DNA of 9,028 bases from Limiplasma sp958448555 (GCA_958448555.1 CAUDEL010000074.1:1-9028); one strand, 5' to 3'; counted from the stretch's first letter, positions 1 to 5,861 are shown. Notes: generated by a model not told the origin, from the sequence alone. Numbers and translations are program-made.

Positions 1-37
1 TAGTGGGCTGCTGTCTATCAAATTCTTGTGTGTTACT

Positions 38-117
38 TTATGGCACATGAGCATTTGCCCAGCGCACGTAACCGACGCCTTTTCCCGCCGCGAGTTTGGC
101 TTGATGTCTATAAAGGC
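38..117 (-). pseudogene. ICE relaxase remnant (short decayed fragment)
   Basis: Read on the minus strand, this scrap gives FIDI, a one-base slip, then QAKLAAGKGVGYVRWANAH and a stop. From memory of the family, this resembles the (L)IDIQ-K-AAGKG-GY-RWAK segment in the C-terminal part of the relaxase/mobilization nuclease of Clostridia conjugative elements. That protein nicks the transfer origin and leads DNA into the recipient. A stop codon lies just upstream in the same frame (118-120) and another at 38-40, so only about 25 residues survive and nothing functional can be made. It lies on the same strand as the helicase remnant at 241-460, which supports a common ICE origin. The match is short, so the family call is moderate. 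Confidence 0.45.
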
Positions 118-240
118 TCACACGCCCGCGTTTGCCGCGTGCCGTCCTGAAGCTGCGTGGAGAGCCATTCGCTTTGCGCGCCGAAGACCTGCATCAAGCC
201 GAGCCGGACTTCGCTCAGATTATTGTCGTGGACGATTCAT

Positions 241-460
241 GGGCGAAAAGGCCGCGAATTTCTCCGCGCACCCGTGTCCGAGGCGTCGAAAACATACCGC
301 AGGCGCTCGCGCCCGGCCGCCGGGCGTATATCAGCATCTGGCCGGCGAAGCTGTATTTCCAGTTGTGGGAGACAGCGCCGGGAACCGCCGTCCACGCGGT
401 ATAGTTGTCAGTGATATGGATTAGCCTCTCTTGGGCAAGCGCGGTGATGCCGCTTAGTTT
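241..460 (-). pseudogene. ICE SNF2-type helicase/methylase protein, N-terminal remnant with internal deletion
   Basis: The minus strand encodes KLSGITALAQERL, then an NYTAWTAV segment, then FAGQMLIYARRPGA. After a frame change near 305-320 it continues as ERLRYVFDASDTGARRNSRP. These two blocks match, in order, the N-terminus of the very large SNF2 helicase/DNA methylase-like protein of Clostridia ICEs (typical forms: ITARAQERL, NWT-FL, QLMIYAQRP-ATAC, then KLRYVFDVSDTG-RENSRRPFLW). In the family roughly 40 residues (the WN-KM-RYV-RG-KGIALID stretch) separate the blocks; here they are fused. The rest of the protein, normally well over a thousand residues, is absent. The family assignment is from memory and fairly firm because two independent motifs fall in the right order on one strand. 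Between this remnant and the relaxase scrap (121-240) I recognise nothing. Confidence 0.6.
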
Positions 461-578
461 GTCCGGCGCAGGTGTTCCTCGCTCCCACCAAAATATTTTT
501 CCCTTACCCTATTGACTTTTTATAGCTGGTCTTTCCTGAAAAAATAGGAATTGAACTTTGAAATTTGACCGATTGCAA

Positions 579-607
579 TTGATAAATCTACCAGATTGGG
601 ATATAAT
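579..607 (+). promoter_or_regulatory. Sigma-A type promoter of the DUF4143 ATPase gene
   Basis: TTGATA (579-584) and TATAAT (602-607) are separated by exactly 17 bases. This is a five-of-six -35 and a perfect -10. Transcription should start near 613-615, giving a leader of only about 23 bases that carries GAGGTG (625-630) six bases before the ATG at 637. The surrounding 480-610 stretch is AT-rich compared with both flanks, as expected for a promoter region, and I see no gene in it. Confidence 0.75.
585..597. promoter_or_regulatory. Inverted repeat in promoter spacer, candidate operator
   Basis: AATCT-ACC-AGATT is a perfect 5-bp inverted repeat with a 3-bp centre lying wholly between the -35 and -10 elements. 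An 8-bp palindrome, ATTGCAAT (572-579), overlaps the first base of the -35. A dimeric repressor bound at either site would block RNA polymerase. No regulator gene is visible beside it, and short palindromes arise by chance in AT-rich DNA, so the role is inferred. Confidence 0.3.
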
Positions 608-636
608 ACTGTTACCCCACATTTGAGGTGACGCGG

Positions 637-1914
637 ATGGATAAGCGCAAATACAGGCCAAGGCTGGCAGATAAAAAGGTGGACGAATACCTCGCTGCCT
701 TCGGTGCCGTGTGCATAGAAGGCCCTAAGTGGTGCGGAAAGACGTGGACAGCCGCGTACCACAGCAGGAGCGAGATATATATTGGCGACCCGGCAAACAA
801 CTTCCAGAACCGCCAGCTCGCAGAGCTGTCTCCAGAGCTTGTTCTGGACGGTCAGGCTCCGAGGCTCATTGACGAATGGCAGGAGGTGCCGCCGCTCTGG
901 GATGCCGTGCGCTATCGTGTCGACCAGACCCCGGAGCGCGGACAGTTTATTCTCACTGGCTCGGCTACTCCCAATCACAAGGGCATACTCCACAGCGGAG
1001 CCGGACGAATAGCCCGGCTGCGCATGCGTCCCATGTCTCTCTACGAATCAGGCGATTCCAGCGGAAAGGTCTCGCTTTTGGATATTTGCGCCAGGAATGC
1101 AAGGCCGTGCATGACGGGCGAAGTGGATTTGAGGCAGCTTATAGAGCTGATTATTCGTGGCGGCTGGCCCGGCAGTTTGGGCTTGCCGGTCAGTCAGGCG
1201 GCGCTGTTGCCGGGTGAATACCTGAACGCCGTTATTGACGACGACGCATATCGCATGGACGGCATCAAGCGCGACACGACGAAAATGCGGCGGCTGCTCC
1301 GCTCGCTCGCGCGCAATGAGAGTACCACGGCTACAAACAAGACGCTTGTGCGCGACATCAAGGCTGTCGATGATGAAGATATAGACAGCGATACCGTCGC
1401 GGTCTATCTGGATGTGTTCAAGCGCCTGTTCCTCACGGAAAACCAGGCTCCGTTCTCCAATGGCATGCGCTCGTCGGTACGTGTGAAGCAGGCTGAAAAG
1501 CGGCATTTTTCCGATCCGTCCCTCGCCTGTGCGCTTCTCAAGGCCACTCCGCAAAGCCTGCTCGGGGACTTGGAGACGCTCGGCTTCCTCTTTGAAGCGC
1601 TGTGTGAACGGGATTTGAGGATATACGCCGAGTCGTTCGGCGGCGAGCTATATCATTACCAGGACTATCGCGGGAAGGAAATAGACGCAGTGATCGAATT
1701 GTCTGACGGTCAGTGGTGTGCGTTTGAAATAAAGCTGGGTGCGAACCAGATAGATGCCGCCGCTAAAAATCTCGTGGACATAAAGCGGGAATTTGAAGCA
1801 GACCCAAAGGGCAAAGCGCCGGACGCCATGTGCGTCGTGTGCGGAATGGCCAACGCCGCGTATCTCCGCTCTGACGGGGTCTTCGTTGTGCCAATAACGG
1901 CGCTCAAGGATTAA
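637..1914 (+). CDS. AAA ATPase of the DUF4143 family (ATP-binding protein)
   Basis: This 425-residue protein has a P-loop near the N-terminus: GPKWCGKT at residues 29-36, the usual GPRxxGKT form of this family. Walker B is LIDEWQ with Asp79-Glu80, followed by a sensor-like ILTGSA around 105-110 (Thr107). The C-terminal half carries the DUF4143 domain. It ends in a PD-(D/E)XK nuclease-like core: EIDAVIE with Asp350, then FEIK with Glu364 and Lys366. The C-terminal PI-ALKD is typical, so the gene looks complete at normal length. ATG 637 is preferred over GTG 628 because GAGGTG sits six bases upstream of the ATG and overlaps the GTG. Members are common, often mobile or strain-specific, and their role is poorly known. 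The gene stands alone between ICE debris and an unrelated operon, with its own promoter and terminator. Family call firm; cellular function unknown. Confidence 0.9.
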   Translation: MDKRKYRPRLADKKVDEYLAAFGAVCIEGPKWCGKTWTAAYHSRSEIYIGDPANNFQNRQLAELSPELVLDGQAPRLIDEWQEVPPLWDAVRYRVDQTPERGQFILTGSATPNHKGILHSGAGRIARLRMRPMSLYESGDSSGKVSLLDICARNARPCMTGEVDLRQLIELIIRGGWPGSLGLPVSQAALLPGEYLNAVIDDDAYRMDGIKRDTTKMRRLLRSLARNESTTATNKTLVRDIKAVDDEDIDSDTVAVYLDVFKRLFLTENQAPFSNGMRSSVRVKQAEKRHFSDPSLACALLKATPQSLLGDLETLGFLFEALCERDLRIYAESFGGELYHYQDYRGKEIDAVIELSDGQWCAFEIKLGANQIDAAAKNLVDIKREFEADPKGKAPDAMCVVCGMANAAYLRSDGVFVVPITALKD

Positions 1915-2113
1915 AGGCGAGGAGCAAATTGCCCTCGCTTTTCCCGCCGCGGAAGCTGAGGAAATACATCGCCCTTTCGCCGTTGTCGCGGGGTATGAGG
2001 TCGCCGGGGTAGTACTTGTCCATGCGCTGCGAGTATATCCCGTCGAGATGGACGCAGCCTTTTTCGAGCAGTGCAGCCGCAACCCCACGCGTCACGGAGG
2101 GCTTCTCGGTTAT
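1904..2113 (-). pseudogene. Unidentified reading-frame fragment fused to the aldo/keto reductase break
   Basis: From about 2113 to a TGA at 1904-1906 the minus strand is open in one frame for about 69 codons. It begins ITEKPSVTRGVAAALLEKG, passes through DKYYPGDLIPR and AMYFLSFRGG, and its end overlaps the last bases of the convergent ATPase gene. There is no Shine-Dalgarno motif and no good ATG; the only starts are GTG-type. Composition reads like real protein, but I do not recognise the family. The opening ITEKPSV resembles the first strand of topoisomerase III (normally ITEKPSVA), which ICEs often encode, but nothing after it matches topoisomerase, so I do not assign it. The simplest reading is a leftover from the mobile block to the left, abutting the reductase truncation at about 2110. 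It could also be a chance open frame. Confidence 0.3.
1917..1942 (+). terminator. Short intrinsic terminator after the ATPase gene
   Basis: Three bases after the TAA stop, GCGAGG (1917-1922) pairs with CCTCGC (1933-1938), followed directly by TTTT. Two further pairs (GC/GC) can form inside after a bulged A. The stem is short and the T run only four long, so termination may be partial. Position right after the stop supports it. Confidence 0.5.
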
Positions 2114-2458
2114 GCAGGCTGGTGTCGATCATGTTCTGGATGTGCTGCCGGCCGGTGATGCCTGCGGCGATTTCCTCCTGGGTGCGGGGCAGAAATTTGG
2201 CGGCTACCACCACATCCTCCCGTTTAGCGAAGTCCCGCAGGGCGCGGCCCAGATACTGTTCGCTGGTGCTGCTCTGGTAGCCCACGGCGGTATCAAAGAA
2301 GTTGACGCCCCGTTCCAGACCCCGGTGGATGATTTCGCGGGAGTGTTCCTCATCCAGCGTCCAGCTGTGCTGGCCGTTATGGGGATCGCCAAAGCCCGCG
2401 AGCCCATGCGGACGCGGGAGACGGTCAGGTCGGATTTGCCCGGCTTTATGTATCGCAA
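2110..2458 (-). pseudogene. Aldo/keto reductase, frameshifted and C-terminally truncated
   Basis: The gene starts at TTG 2458 with AAGGAG five bases upstream (2464-2469), and its ribosome site overlaps the stop of the cupin gene. It reads MRYIKPGKSDLTVSRVRMG, then loses one base near 2396-2405, where the family has an MG-MGFGDP stretch. It resumes one frame over as GFGDPHNGQHSW. The rest follows the NADP-dependent aldo/keto reductase family: NFFDTA (catalytic Asp), GYQS-TSEQYLGRAL (catalytic Tyr) and VVAAKFLPRT (catalytic Lys). Similarity stops after MIDTSLHN, roughly residue 114 of a family about 320 long. The catalytic His and most of the TIM barrel are therefore missing, and the following DNA is unrelated. 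It was the last gene of the redox operon, presumably reducing aldehydes or ketones. The single-base loss alone could be a sequencing error; the truncation could not. Confidence 0.85.
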
Positions 2459-2467
2459 TGCCGCTCC

Positions 2468-2905
2468 TTATGCCAGAGCGTTGTAGGCCGCGCCGTCCAC
2501 CGGCTCGCACCACTCATTGGATGTCTCCTCGCCCGGAACCTCGACGGCAATATGCGAGAACCAGCTATCCCTTTTGGCGCCGTGCCAGTGCCTGACCCCG
2601 GCCGGGATGGTGACGACCATGCCGGGCGTCAGGCTGACGGCTTCCCTGCCCTCCTCCTGATACCAGCCCTCCCCGGCGGTGCAGATCAAAATCTGGCCGC
2701 CGCCGCTTTTGGCGTGGTGGATGTGCCAGTTGTTGCGGCAGCCCGGCTCAAAGGTGACGTTGGCCAGAAATACCGGGCACTCGCCCGCCTTCGTCAGCGG
2801 GTTTAAGTAAGAATTGCCGGTAAAATACCGGGCGTAGGCCGTGTTCGGCTGCCCTAAGCCGAACACGTTTTCTTTGTCAAATTGCGCTTTGTCCTGAATG
2901 CGCAT
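2468..2905 (-). CDS. Cupin domain-containing protein
   Basis: This 145-residue protein has a single conserved beta-barrel cupin domain. Motif 1 is NNWHIHHAKSGGGQIL (His61, His63, His64) and motif 2 is PAGVRHWHGA (His106, His108), so a metal-binding pocket looks intact. Its length is normal for single-domain cupins found beside carboxymuconolactone-decarboxylase-like genes. The frame stays open far upstream (to 3358), but that stretch runs opposite the coding frame of the flavodoxin. ATG 2905 is chosen because AGGAGG (2913-2918) lies seven bases before it. It follows the second flavodoxin after 38 bases and precedes the broken reductase, whose ribosome site overlaps its TAA. Likely role is binding or isomerising a small polar or aromatic substrate; the substrate is unknown. 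Confidence 0.85.
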   Translation of the reverse strand: MRIQDKAQFDKENVFGLGQPNTAYARYFTGNSYLNPLTKAGECPVFLANVTFEPGCRNNWHIHHAKSGGGQILICTAGEGWYQEEGREAVSLTPGMVVTIPAGVRHWHGAKRDSWFSHIAVEVPGEETSNEWCEPVDGAAYNALA

Positions 2906-2943
2906 GGGTTTTCCTCCTCTTTTATCGTTGTGTCTTGCTTGGT

Positions 2944-3447
2944 TCAACCCGCATGGGCGGCGGGCCATGTTGGCAGGCCGTTTTTGTCCAGCCATGCCTG
3001 AAGAAGCTGCGGCAGTTCCGCGCCGTCGTCCTCCAATACCCCCAGGGGTGCGCGGATATCCGCTTTGGGGCACAGGCGGGCGAGCTCGCGGCCGAAATCG
3101 CAGGGCACGCCGCCGCAGTGGGAATAAAACGGCAGCACGACCTTGCCGGACAGATCGTTTTTTATGAGCCAGGAATCGAGGGGCGGCGCGGCGTGCCCGC
3201 ACCAGTTGGGGGAACCGGCAAAAATTACCGAATATTCCCTTGCGCTGGCTGCGCCGGTCAGCAGACGGGGGTAATATCTCGCCTGTATCTCTTTTTCCAC
3301 CTGTTCGAGCAGCTCCGGGAAGGCCATCGGGTATGGCTGCCAGGGGTAGATCTCGCACCAGTCGCCACCGGTCAGGGCGCTCAGCGCCTGCGCGATGCGA
3401 TGGGTGTGGCCGGCATAGGAGTAGGATACGATCAGCGGTTTCTTCAT
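2944..3447 (-). CDS. Flavodoxin family protein (second copy in the operon)
   Basis: This 167-residue protein has the flavodoxin fold. The FMN phosphate loop is SYSYAGHTHRIA (residues 8-19), the flavin-stacking loop is GSPNWCGHAAPP (78-89, Trp82), and the third loop is YSHCGGVP (108-115). It belongs with the short flavodoxins that accompany NAD(P)H-dependent reductases in Firmicutes, carrying electrons in the cytoplasm. ATG 3447 has AAGGAA eight bases upstream. Its ATG overlaps, as ATGA, the stop codon of a gene otherwise deleted (see 3444-3521), so it was once translationally coupled to that neighbour. It shares a family but little sequence with the flavodoxin at 5388-5861. It appears intact. 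The physiological partner is not evident. Confidence 0.85.
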   Translation of the reverse strand: MKKPLIVSYSYAGHTHRIAQALSALTGGDWCEIYPWQPYPMAFPELLEQVEKEIQARYYPRLLTGAASAREYSVIFAGSPNWCGHAAPPLDSWLIKNDLSGKVVLPFYSHCGGVPCDFGRELARLCPKADIRAPLGVLEDDGAELPQLLQAWLDKNGLPTWPAAHAG

Positions 3448-3521
3448 TTTTTCAGTTCCTTGCCAAGGGACAGATACGGGCCGATACCATCGCCGGTGCG
3501 CAGGTATTCGCGGGCCGCATT
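3444..3521 (-). pseudogene. C-terminal stub of a deleted operon gene
   Basis: The minus strand is open for 25 codons, NAAREYLRTGDGIGPYLSLG then KELKK, ending in TGA at 3444-3446. That stop overlaps the flavodoxin ATG as ATGA, the usual sign of two coupled neighbouring genes. The frame is closed upstream by TGA at 3522-3524, only about 50 bases after the DUF4405 stop, so the body of the gene is gone. I do not recognise the family from these residues. The 3525-3571 stretch between the stub and the DUF4405 stop is GC-rich with no recognisable coding content. Confidence 0.5.
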
Positions 3522-3571
3522 TCAAAGCGCGCCGGCCGCAGGGCGCGGCAATCGAGCTTGCACTGCGCATA

Positions 3572-3984
3572 CTACACATTCTCCCCGGCACAGGCGGCGT
3601 CGATGGTGCAGTCAGCGCTCTCGGAGTCCTTTTTGCGGTTTCGTTTCAAAAACTTCATCCCATAGTGGGCGGCAAACACAAACATCCCCATCATGGCCAG
3701 ATAATCGAGATAAAACAGCGGAGCAGGCTCGCTGAAATCCAAAAACACAAACTGCGTGCGCACCAGCATATAGGCGAGCAGCTCGCGCCGGATAAAGGCA
3801 ATCGCCCCATACGCCGCGATTCCGCCGCGAGGGCGGGCAGCAGCGCCCGCCGGATGCGGGAGGGACGCCGCAGGCGCAGCGCCTTTCCTGTCAGCGATAC
3901 GAACATCCCCCAGTGCAGCCCCAGGTGCAGCGCCAGCGTCATCAAAACGTCGATGATGGTTTTGCGGGCCGCTTTGGGTTTCAC
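3572..3984 (-). pseudogene. DUF4405 membrane protein with internal deletion and frameshift
   Basis: Starting at GTG 3984, with GGGAGG (3991-3996) six bases upstream, the product opens MKPKAARKTIIDVLMTLAL. That matches the start of DUF4405 proteins, four-helix membrane proteins related to b-type cytochromes. It then jumps in frame at about 3924-3932 to HLGLHWGMFVSLTGKALRL, which in the family lies after the third helix. Roughly 80 residues covering most of helices 1-3 are missing. A further one-base loss near 3822-3832 (within an LPALAA/GGIAAYGA overlap) shifts the frame. The C-terminus then continues correctly: YGAIAFIRRELLAYML, then QFVFLDFSEPAPLFYLDYLA and AHYGMKFLKRN, to TAG 3572. The family's role is probably membrane electron transfer. 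This copy cannot make the normal protein. Confidence 0.8.
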
Positions 3985-3993
3985 ACGAAGCCT

Positions 3994-4019
3994 CCCGTTT
4001 CGCTACTCGGCTAAACGGG
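3994..4019 (-). promoter_or_regulatory. Inverted repeat overlapping the DUF4405 ribosome binding site
   Basis: CCCGTTT and AAACGGG form a perfect 7-bp inverted repeat with a 12-base loop in the 57-base gap before the DUF4405 gene. In the mRNA the 3' arm supplies the first bases of the GGGAGG ribosome site, so folding would hide it. No T run follows, so it is not a terminator. A translational control role is only a suggestion. Confidence 0.3.
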
Positions 4020-4041
4020 TTCATTTTTCTGCGCGGCGCCG

Positions 4042-4578
4042 TTACTTCAATCGATTGCCAAGGCTGTACGCCTGCTGGGGATATGGGGAGTGCTGCGTCA
4101 TGGAAGGTGTGCCGCAGCCATAGCCCAGCACCATGCCCATATCCGTGAGGTTCAGGTAGCGCACCAGCGTTTTATAGTGGGCTTCCAACGCTTCAAAGGT
4201 CCAGTCGTCGCTGTTCCAGGCCGCGGCGAGCAGCGCGGATTTCATGTGTTTGCGCTGGAGGAAGCCGTTGAAGGCGCAAAAGCGGTCGATCATGGTTTTC
4301 AGCTGGGCGCTCATCCCATAGTAGTACAGCGGCGTGGCAAACGCCAGCATATCGGCGGCGAGAATTTTCTCGCGGATGGCCTCCACATCGTCCTTCTGCG
4401 CGCAGGGGCCCTCGTAGCCGCAGCGAACGCAGCCGGTGCAGGGGCGGATGTCGGCGTGGGCGGTATCTATGATCTCCACTCGGTGCCCGGCTGCCTCCGC
4501 GCTCCGCCGAAAGCAGTCCGCCAGGAGATTGGAAGAGCCGTTCTTGTTGGGGCTGCCCGTCAAAACAACGATGTTCAT
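4042..4578 (-). CDS. NAD(P)H-dependent FMN oxidoreductase, flavodoxin-like, with Cys cluster
   Basis: This 178-residue protein begins MNIVVLTGSPNKNGSSNLL, the FMN-binding loop of the NADPH-dependent FMN reductase family. A cluster, CTGCVRCGYEGPC (Cys47, Cys50, Cys53, Cys59), follows, as in iron-sulfur flavoproteins and related oxidoreductases. ATPLYYYGMSAQLKTMIDR (81-99) is the flavin-contact and dimer segment of the family. Whether the four cysteines bind a 4Fe-4S cluster or zinc cannot be told. ATG 4578 has AGGAGG (4588-4593) nine bases upstream, and this ribosome site overlaps the stop of the preceding gene, so the two are tightly coupled. It likely reduces quinones, flavins or similar acceptors in the cytoplasm. 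The sequence shows no damage. Confidence 0.88.
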   Translation of the reverse strand: MNIVVLTGSPNKNGSSNLLADCFRRSAEAAGHRVEIIDTAHADIRPCTGCVRCGYEGPCAQKDDVEAIREKILAADMLAFATPLYYYGMSAQLKTMIDRFCAFNGFLQRKHMKSALLAAAWNSDDWTFEALEAHYKTLVRYLNLTDMGMVLGYGCGTPSMTQHSPYPQQAYSLGNRLK

Positions 4579-4593
4579 GGCGGTTTTCCTCCT

Positions 4594-5364
4594 TTACACG
4601 GTCGTCTCCAGCAGATCCTTGCACGCATTCAGCGCGTTGAACAGGCGCGGGATGCCCATATAGCCGCTGGCATGGACGAGGGCGCAGACCACTTCCTCCT
4701 TGGTGCTGCCCGCCTTCAATGCGCCCTGCACGTGGCTTTTCACCTGCACTTGTGCACCGCCCAGCGCCGCCAGCAGCGCCACGGTCAGCAGTTCGCGGGT
4801 CTTGCCGTCGAGGCCGGTGCGGGTGGCAAAATCTCCAAAGCACAGCTCGGTCAAAAAGCGGGGCACGGCTTTATCAAAGGGCTTCGGCAGCCAGGTGTAA
4901 CGGTCGGCAATCTCGGTCCCGTAAAGGGGCCCTTGAATTTTCAGCCCTTTTTGGTACCGCTCATCCTCGCTCGCGCCGGTCAGCGTCGTTTGGTCGGGCA
5001 GGGGCAATTCGATGCCGTTGGCGATGAATACTTCATTCATCGTGGAGATGGCGTTGAGGCTCTTGGGGAAGCCGATGAACGGCGCGCACTGGTAGACGGC
5101 CTCCCGGATTTCCACCGGCGTGCAGCCGGCGTTGAGGCTGGCCTGCACATGGGCCTTGAGCTGGGGCAGGGCGCTGAGGGTGGTCAGTACCGTGACCGTG
5201 ACGAGCTCCCGCATCCGGTTATCGAGGCTGCCGGTATAGCACACATCCCCGAAGATATAGCCCTGCAGGATCTGCATGAACGCGGCATCGGTCCCCTCGT
5301 CCCCGGCGGCATGGCTGTGGAACAGCTCCTGCATGTTCTGCTCGGTTCTTTCTTTGCGGTCCAT
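4594..5364 (-). CDS. Carboxymuconolactone decarboxylase family protein, two tandem domains
   Basis: This 256-residue protein has two CMD/AhpD-like repeats. Residues about 33-115 hold RELVTVTVLTTLSALPQLKAH (His72), then EIREAVYQCAPFIGFPKSLNA. Residues about 175-250 hold TRELLTVALLAALGG, VKSHVQGALKAG (His211) and EEVVCALVHASGYMGIPRLFNA. Neither repeat has the CxxC pair of peroxidase-type AhpD, so thiol peroxidase activity is not supported. Two-domain forms of this length commonly sit with cupins and flavodoxins; the true substrate is usually unknown. ATG 5364 is preferred over TTG 5391 because a purine-rich GAAGGGAAGGA site precedes it and the TTG would overlap the upstream stop with no ribosome site. 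It lies 23 bases after the first flavodoxin and 15 before the oxidoreductase, clearly operonic. Confidence 0.9.
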   Translation of the reverse strand: MDRKERTEQNMQELFHSHAAGDEGTDAAFMQILQGYIFGDVCYTGSLDNRMRELVTVTVLTTLSALPQLKAHVQASLNAGCTPVEIREAVYQCAPFIGFPKSLNAISTMNEVFIANGIELPLPDQTTLTGASEDERYQKGLKIQGPLYGTEIADRYTWLPKPFDKAVPRFLTELCFGDFATRTGLDGKTRELLTVALLAALGGAQVQVKSHVQGALKAGSTKEEVVCALVHASGYMGIPRLFNALNACKDLLETTV

Positions 5365-5387
5365 ACGGTTCCTTCCCTTCTCCTGCT

Positions 5388-5861
5388 TCAAAGGCTTTGT
5401 GCCAACTGTTTGAGCGCCGCTTCCGAGGGGCTGCCGTTGAGCAGGCCGCCTGCCACGATCTTCGCGCCGGGGCAGCTGGAAGCGAGCTCTGCGGCCGTTT
5501 GCCCCAACCCGCTGCCGCCGGAAGTGGCAAACAGGACGATGGTCTTTCCGGCAAAATCATAGCTTTCCAAAAAGGTGCGGATGATGTGCGGCGCGGTGTA
5601 CCACCAGATGGGGAACCCCAGGAAGATCCGGTCATAGCCCGCCATATCCGCCGCATGGTCCGCCAGCGCCGGGCGCGAGGACGGATCGTTCATCTCCACC
5701 GAACTGCGGGAGCGTTTGTCCTGCCAGTTCAGGTCGGCGTGGGAGTACGGTTCGGCGGGTTTGATCTCATACAGGTCGCTGCCGGTCGCCGCCGCCAGCT
5801 TTTCCGCCGCACGCCTGGTCACGCCGCTGGCCGAGAAATAGGCTACCAACGTTTTACGCAT
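5388..5861 (-). CDS. Flavodoxin, first gene of the redox operon
   Basis: This 157-residue protein has an FMN phosphate loop SASGVTRRAAE (residues 10-20). The flavin-stacking loop is GFPIWWYTAPHI (82-93, with Trp86, Trp87, Tyr88) and the third loop is TSGGSG (113-118). This is the short flavodoxin type that has a YFSxSG start and pairs with reductases. Two in-frame ATGs exist: the one at 5870 directly abuts AGGAGG (5871-5876), too close to work, while ATG 5861 sits nine bases after it and gives MRKTLVAYF, the usual family start. The leader from the promoter at 5913-5941 is about 45 bases. Probably a cytoplasmic electron carrier for the reductases downstream. Intact. Confidence 0.9.
   Translation of the reverse strand: MRKTLVAYFSASGVTRRAAEKLAAATGSDLYEIKPAEPYSHADLNWQDKRSRSSVEMNDPSSRPALADHAADMAGYDRIFLGFPIWWYTAPHIIRTFLESYDFAGKTIVLFATSGGSGLGQTAAELASSCPGAKIVAGGLLNGSPSEAALKQLAQSL

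Noticed and set aside
26..424. Plus-strand open frames in 26-424 that could be small genes.
   Set aside because: No ribosome sites, Arg-rich shadow composition, and the opposite strand carries recognisable ICE protein fragments.
79..1951. A 14-base direct repeat, CTTTTCCCGCCGCG, at 79-92 and 1938-1951, flanking the ATPase unit like attachment sites or target duplications.
   Set aside because: Both copies fall in minus-strand codons for a Gly-Gly/Ala-Gly-Lys run (AAGKG and RGGKS), there is no integrase or terminal inverted repeat, and the positions do not match the unit's edges. Coincidence is likelier.
2090..2113. ITEKPSV as the start of a topoisomerase III gene.
   Set aside because: Only seven residues match; the following residues do not fit, and there is no start codon or ribosome site.
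2906..3358. Extension of the cupin frame upstream to 3358, giving a 296-residue protein.
   Set aside because: The extension overlaps the flavodoxin coding frame, is Arg/Pro-rich and unlike any domain, and the internal ATG has an ideal AGGAGG.
4090..5562. A 490-codon plus-strand open frame opposite three redox genes.
   Set aside because: It is the antisense of well-supported minus-strand genes in high-GC DNA; composition is Gly/Ala/His/Gln-rich and no ribosome site or domain is seen.
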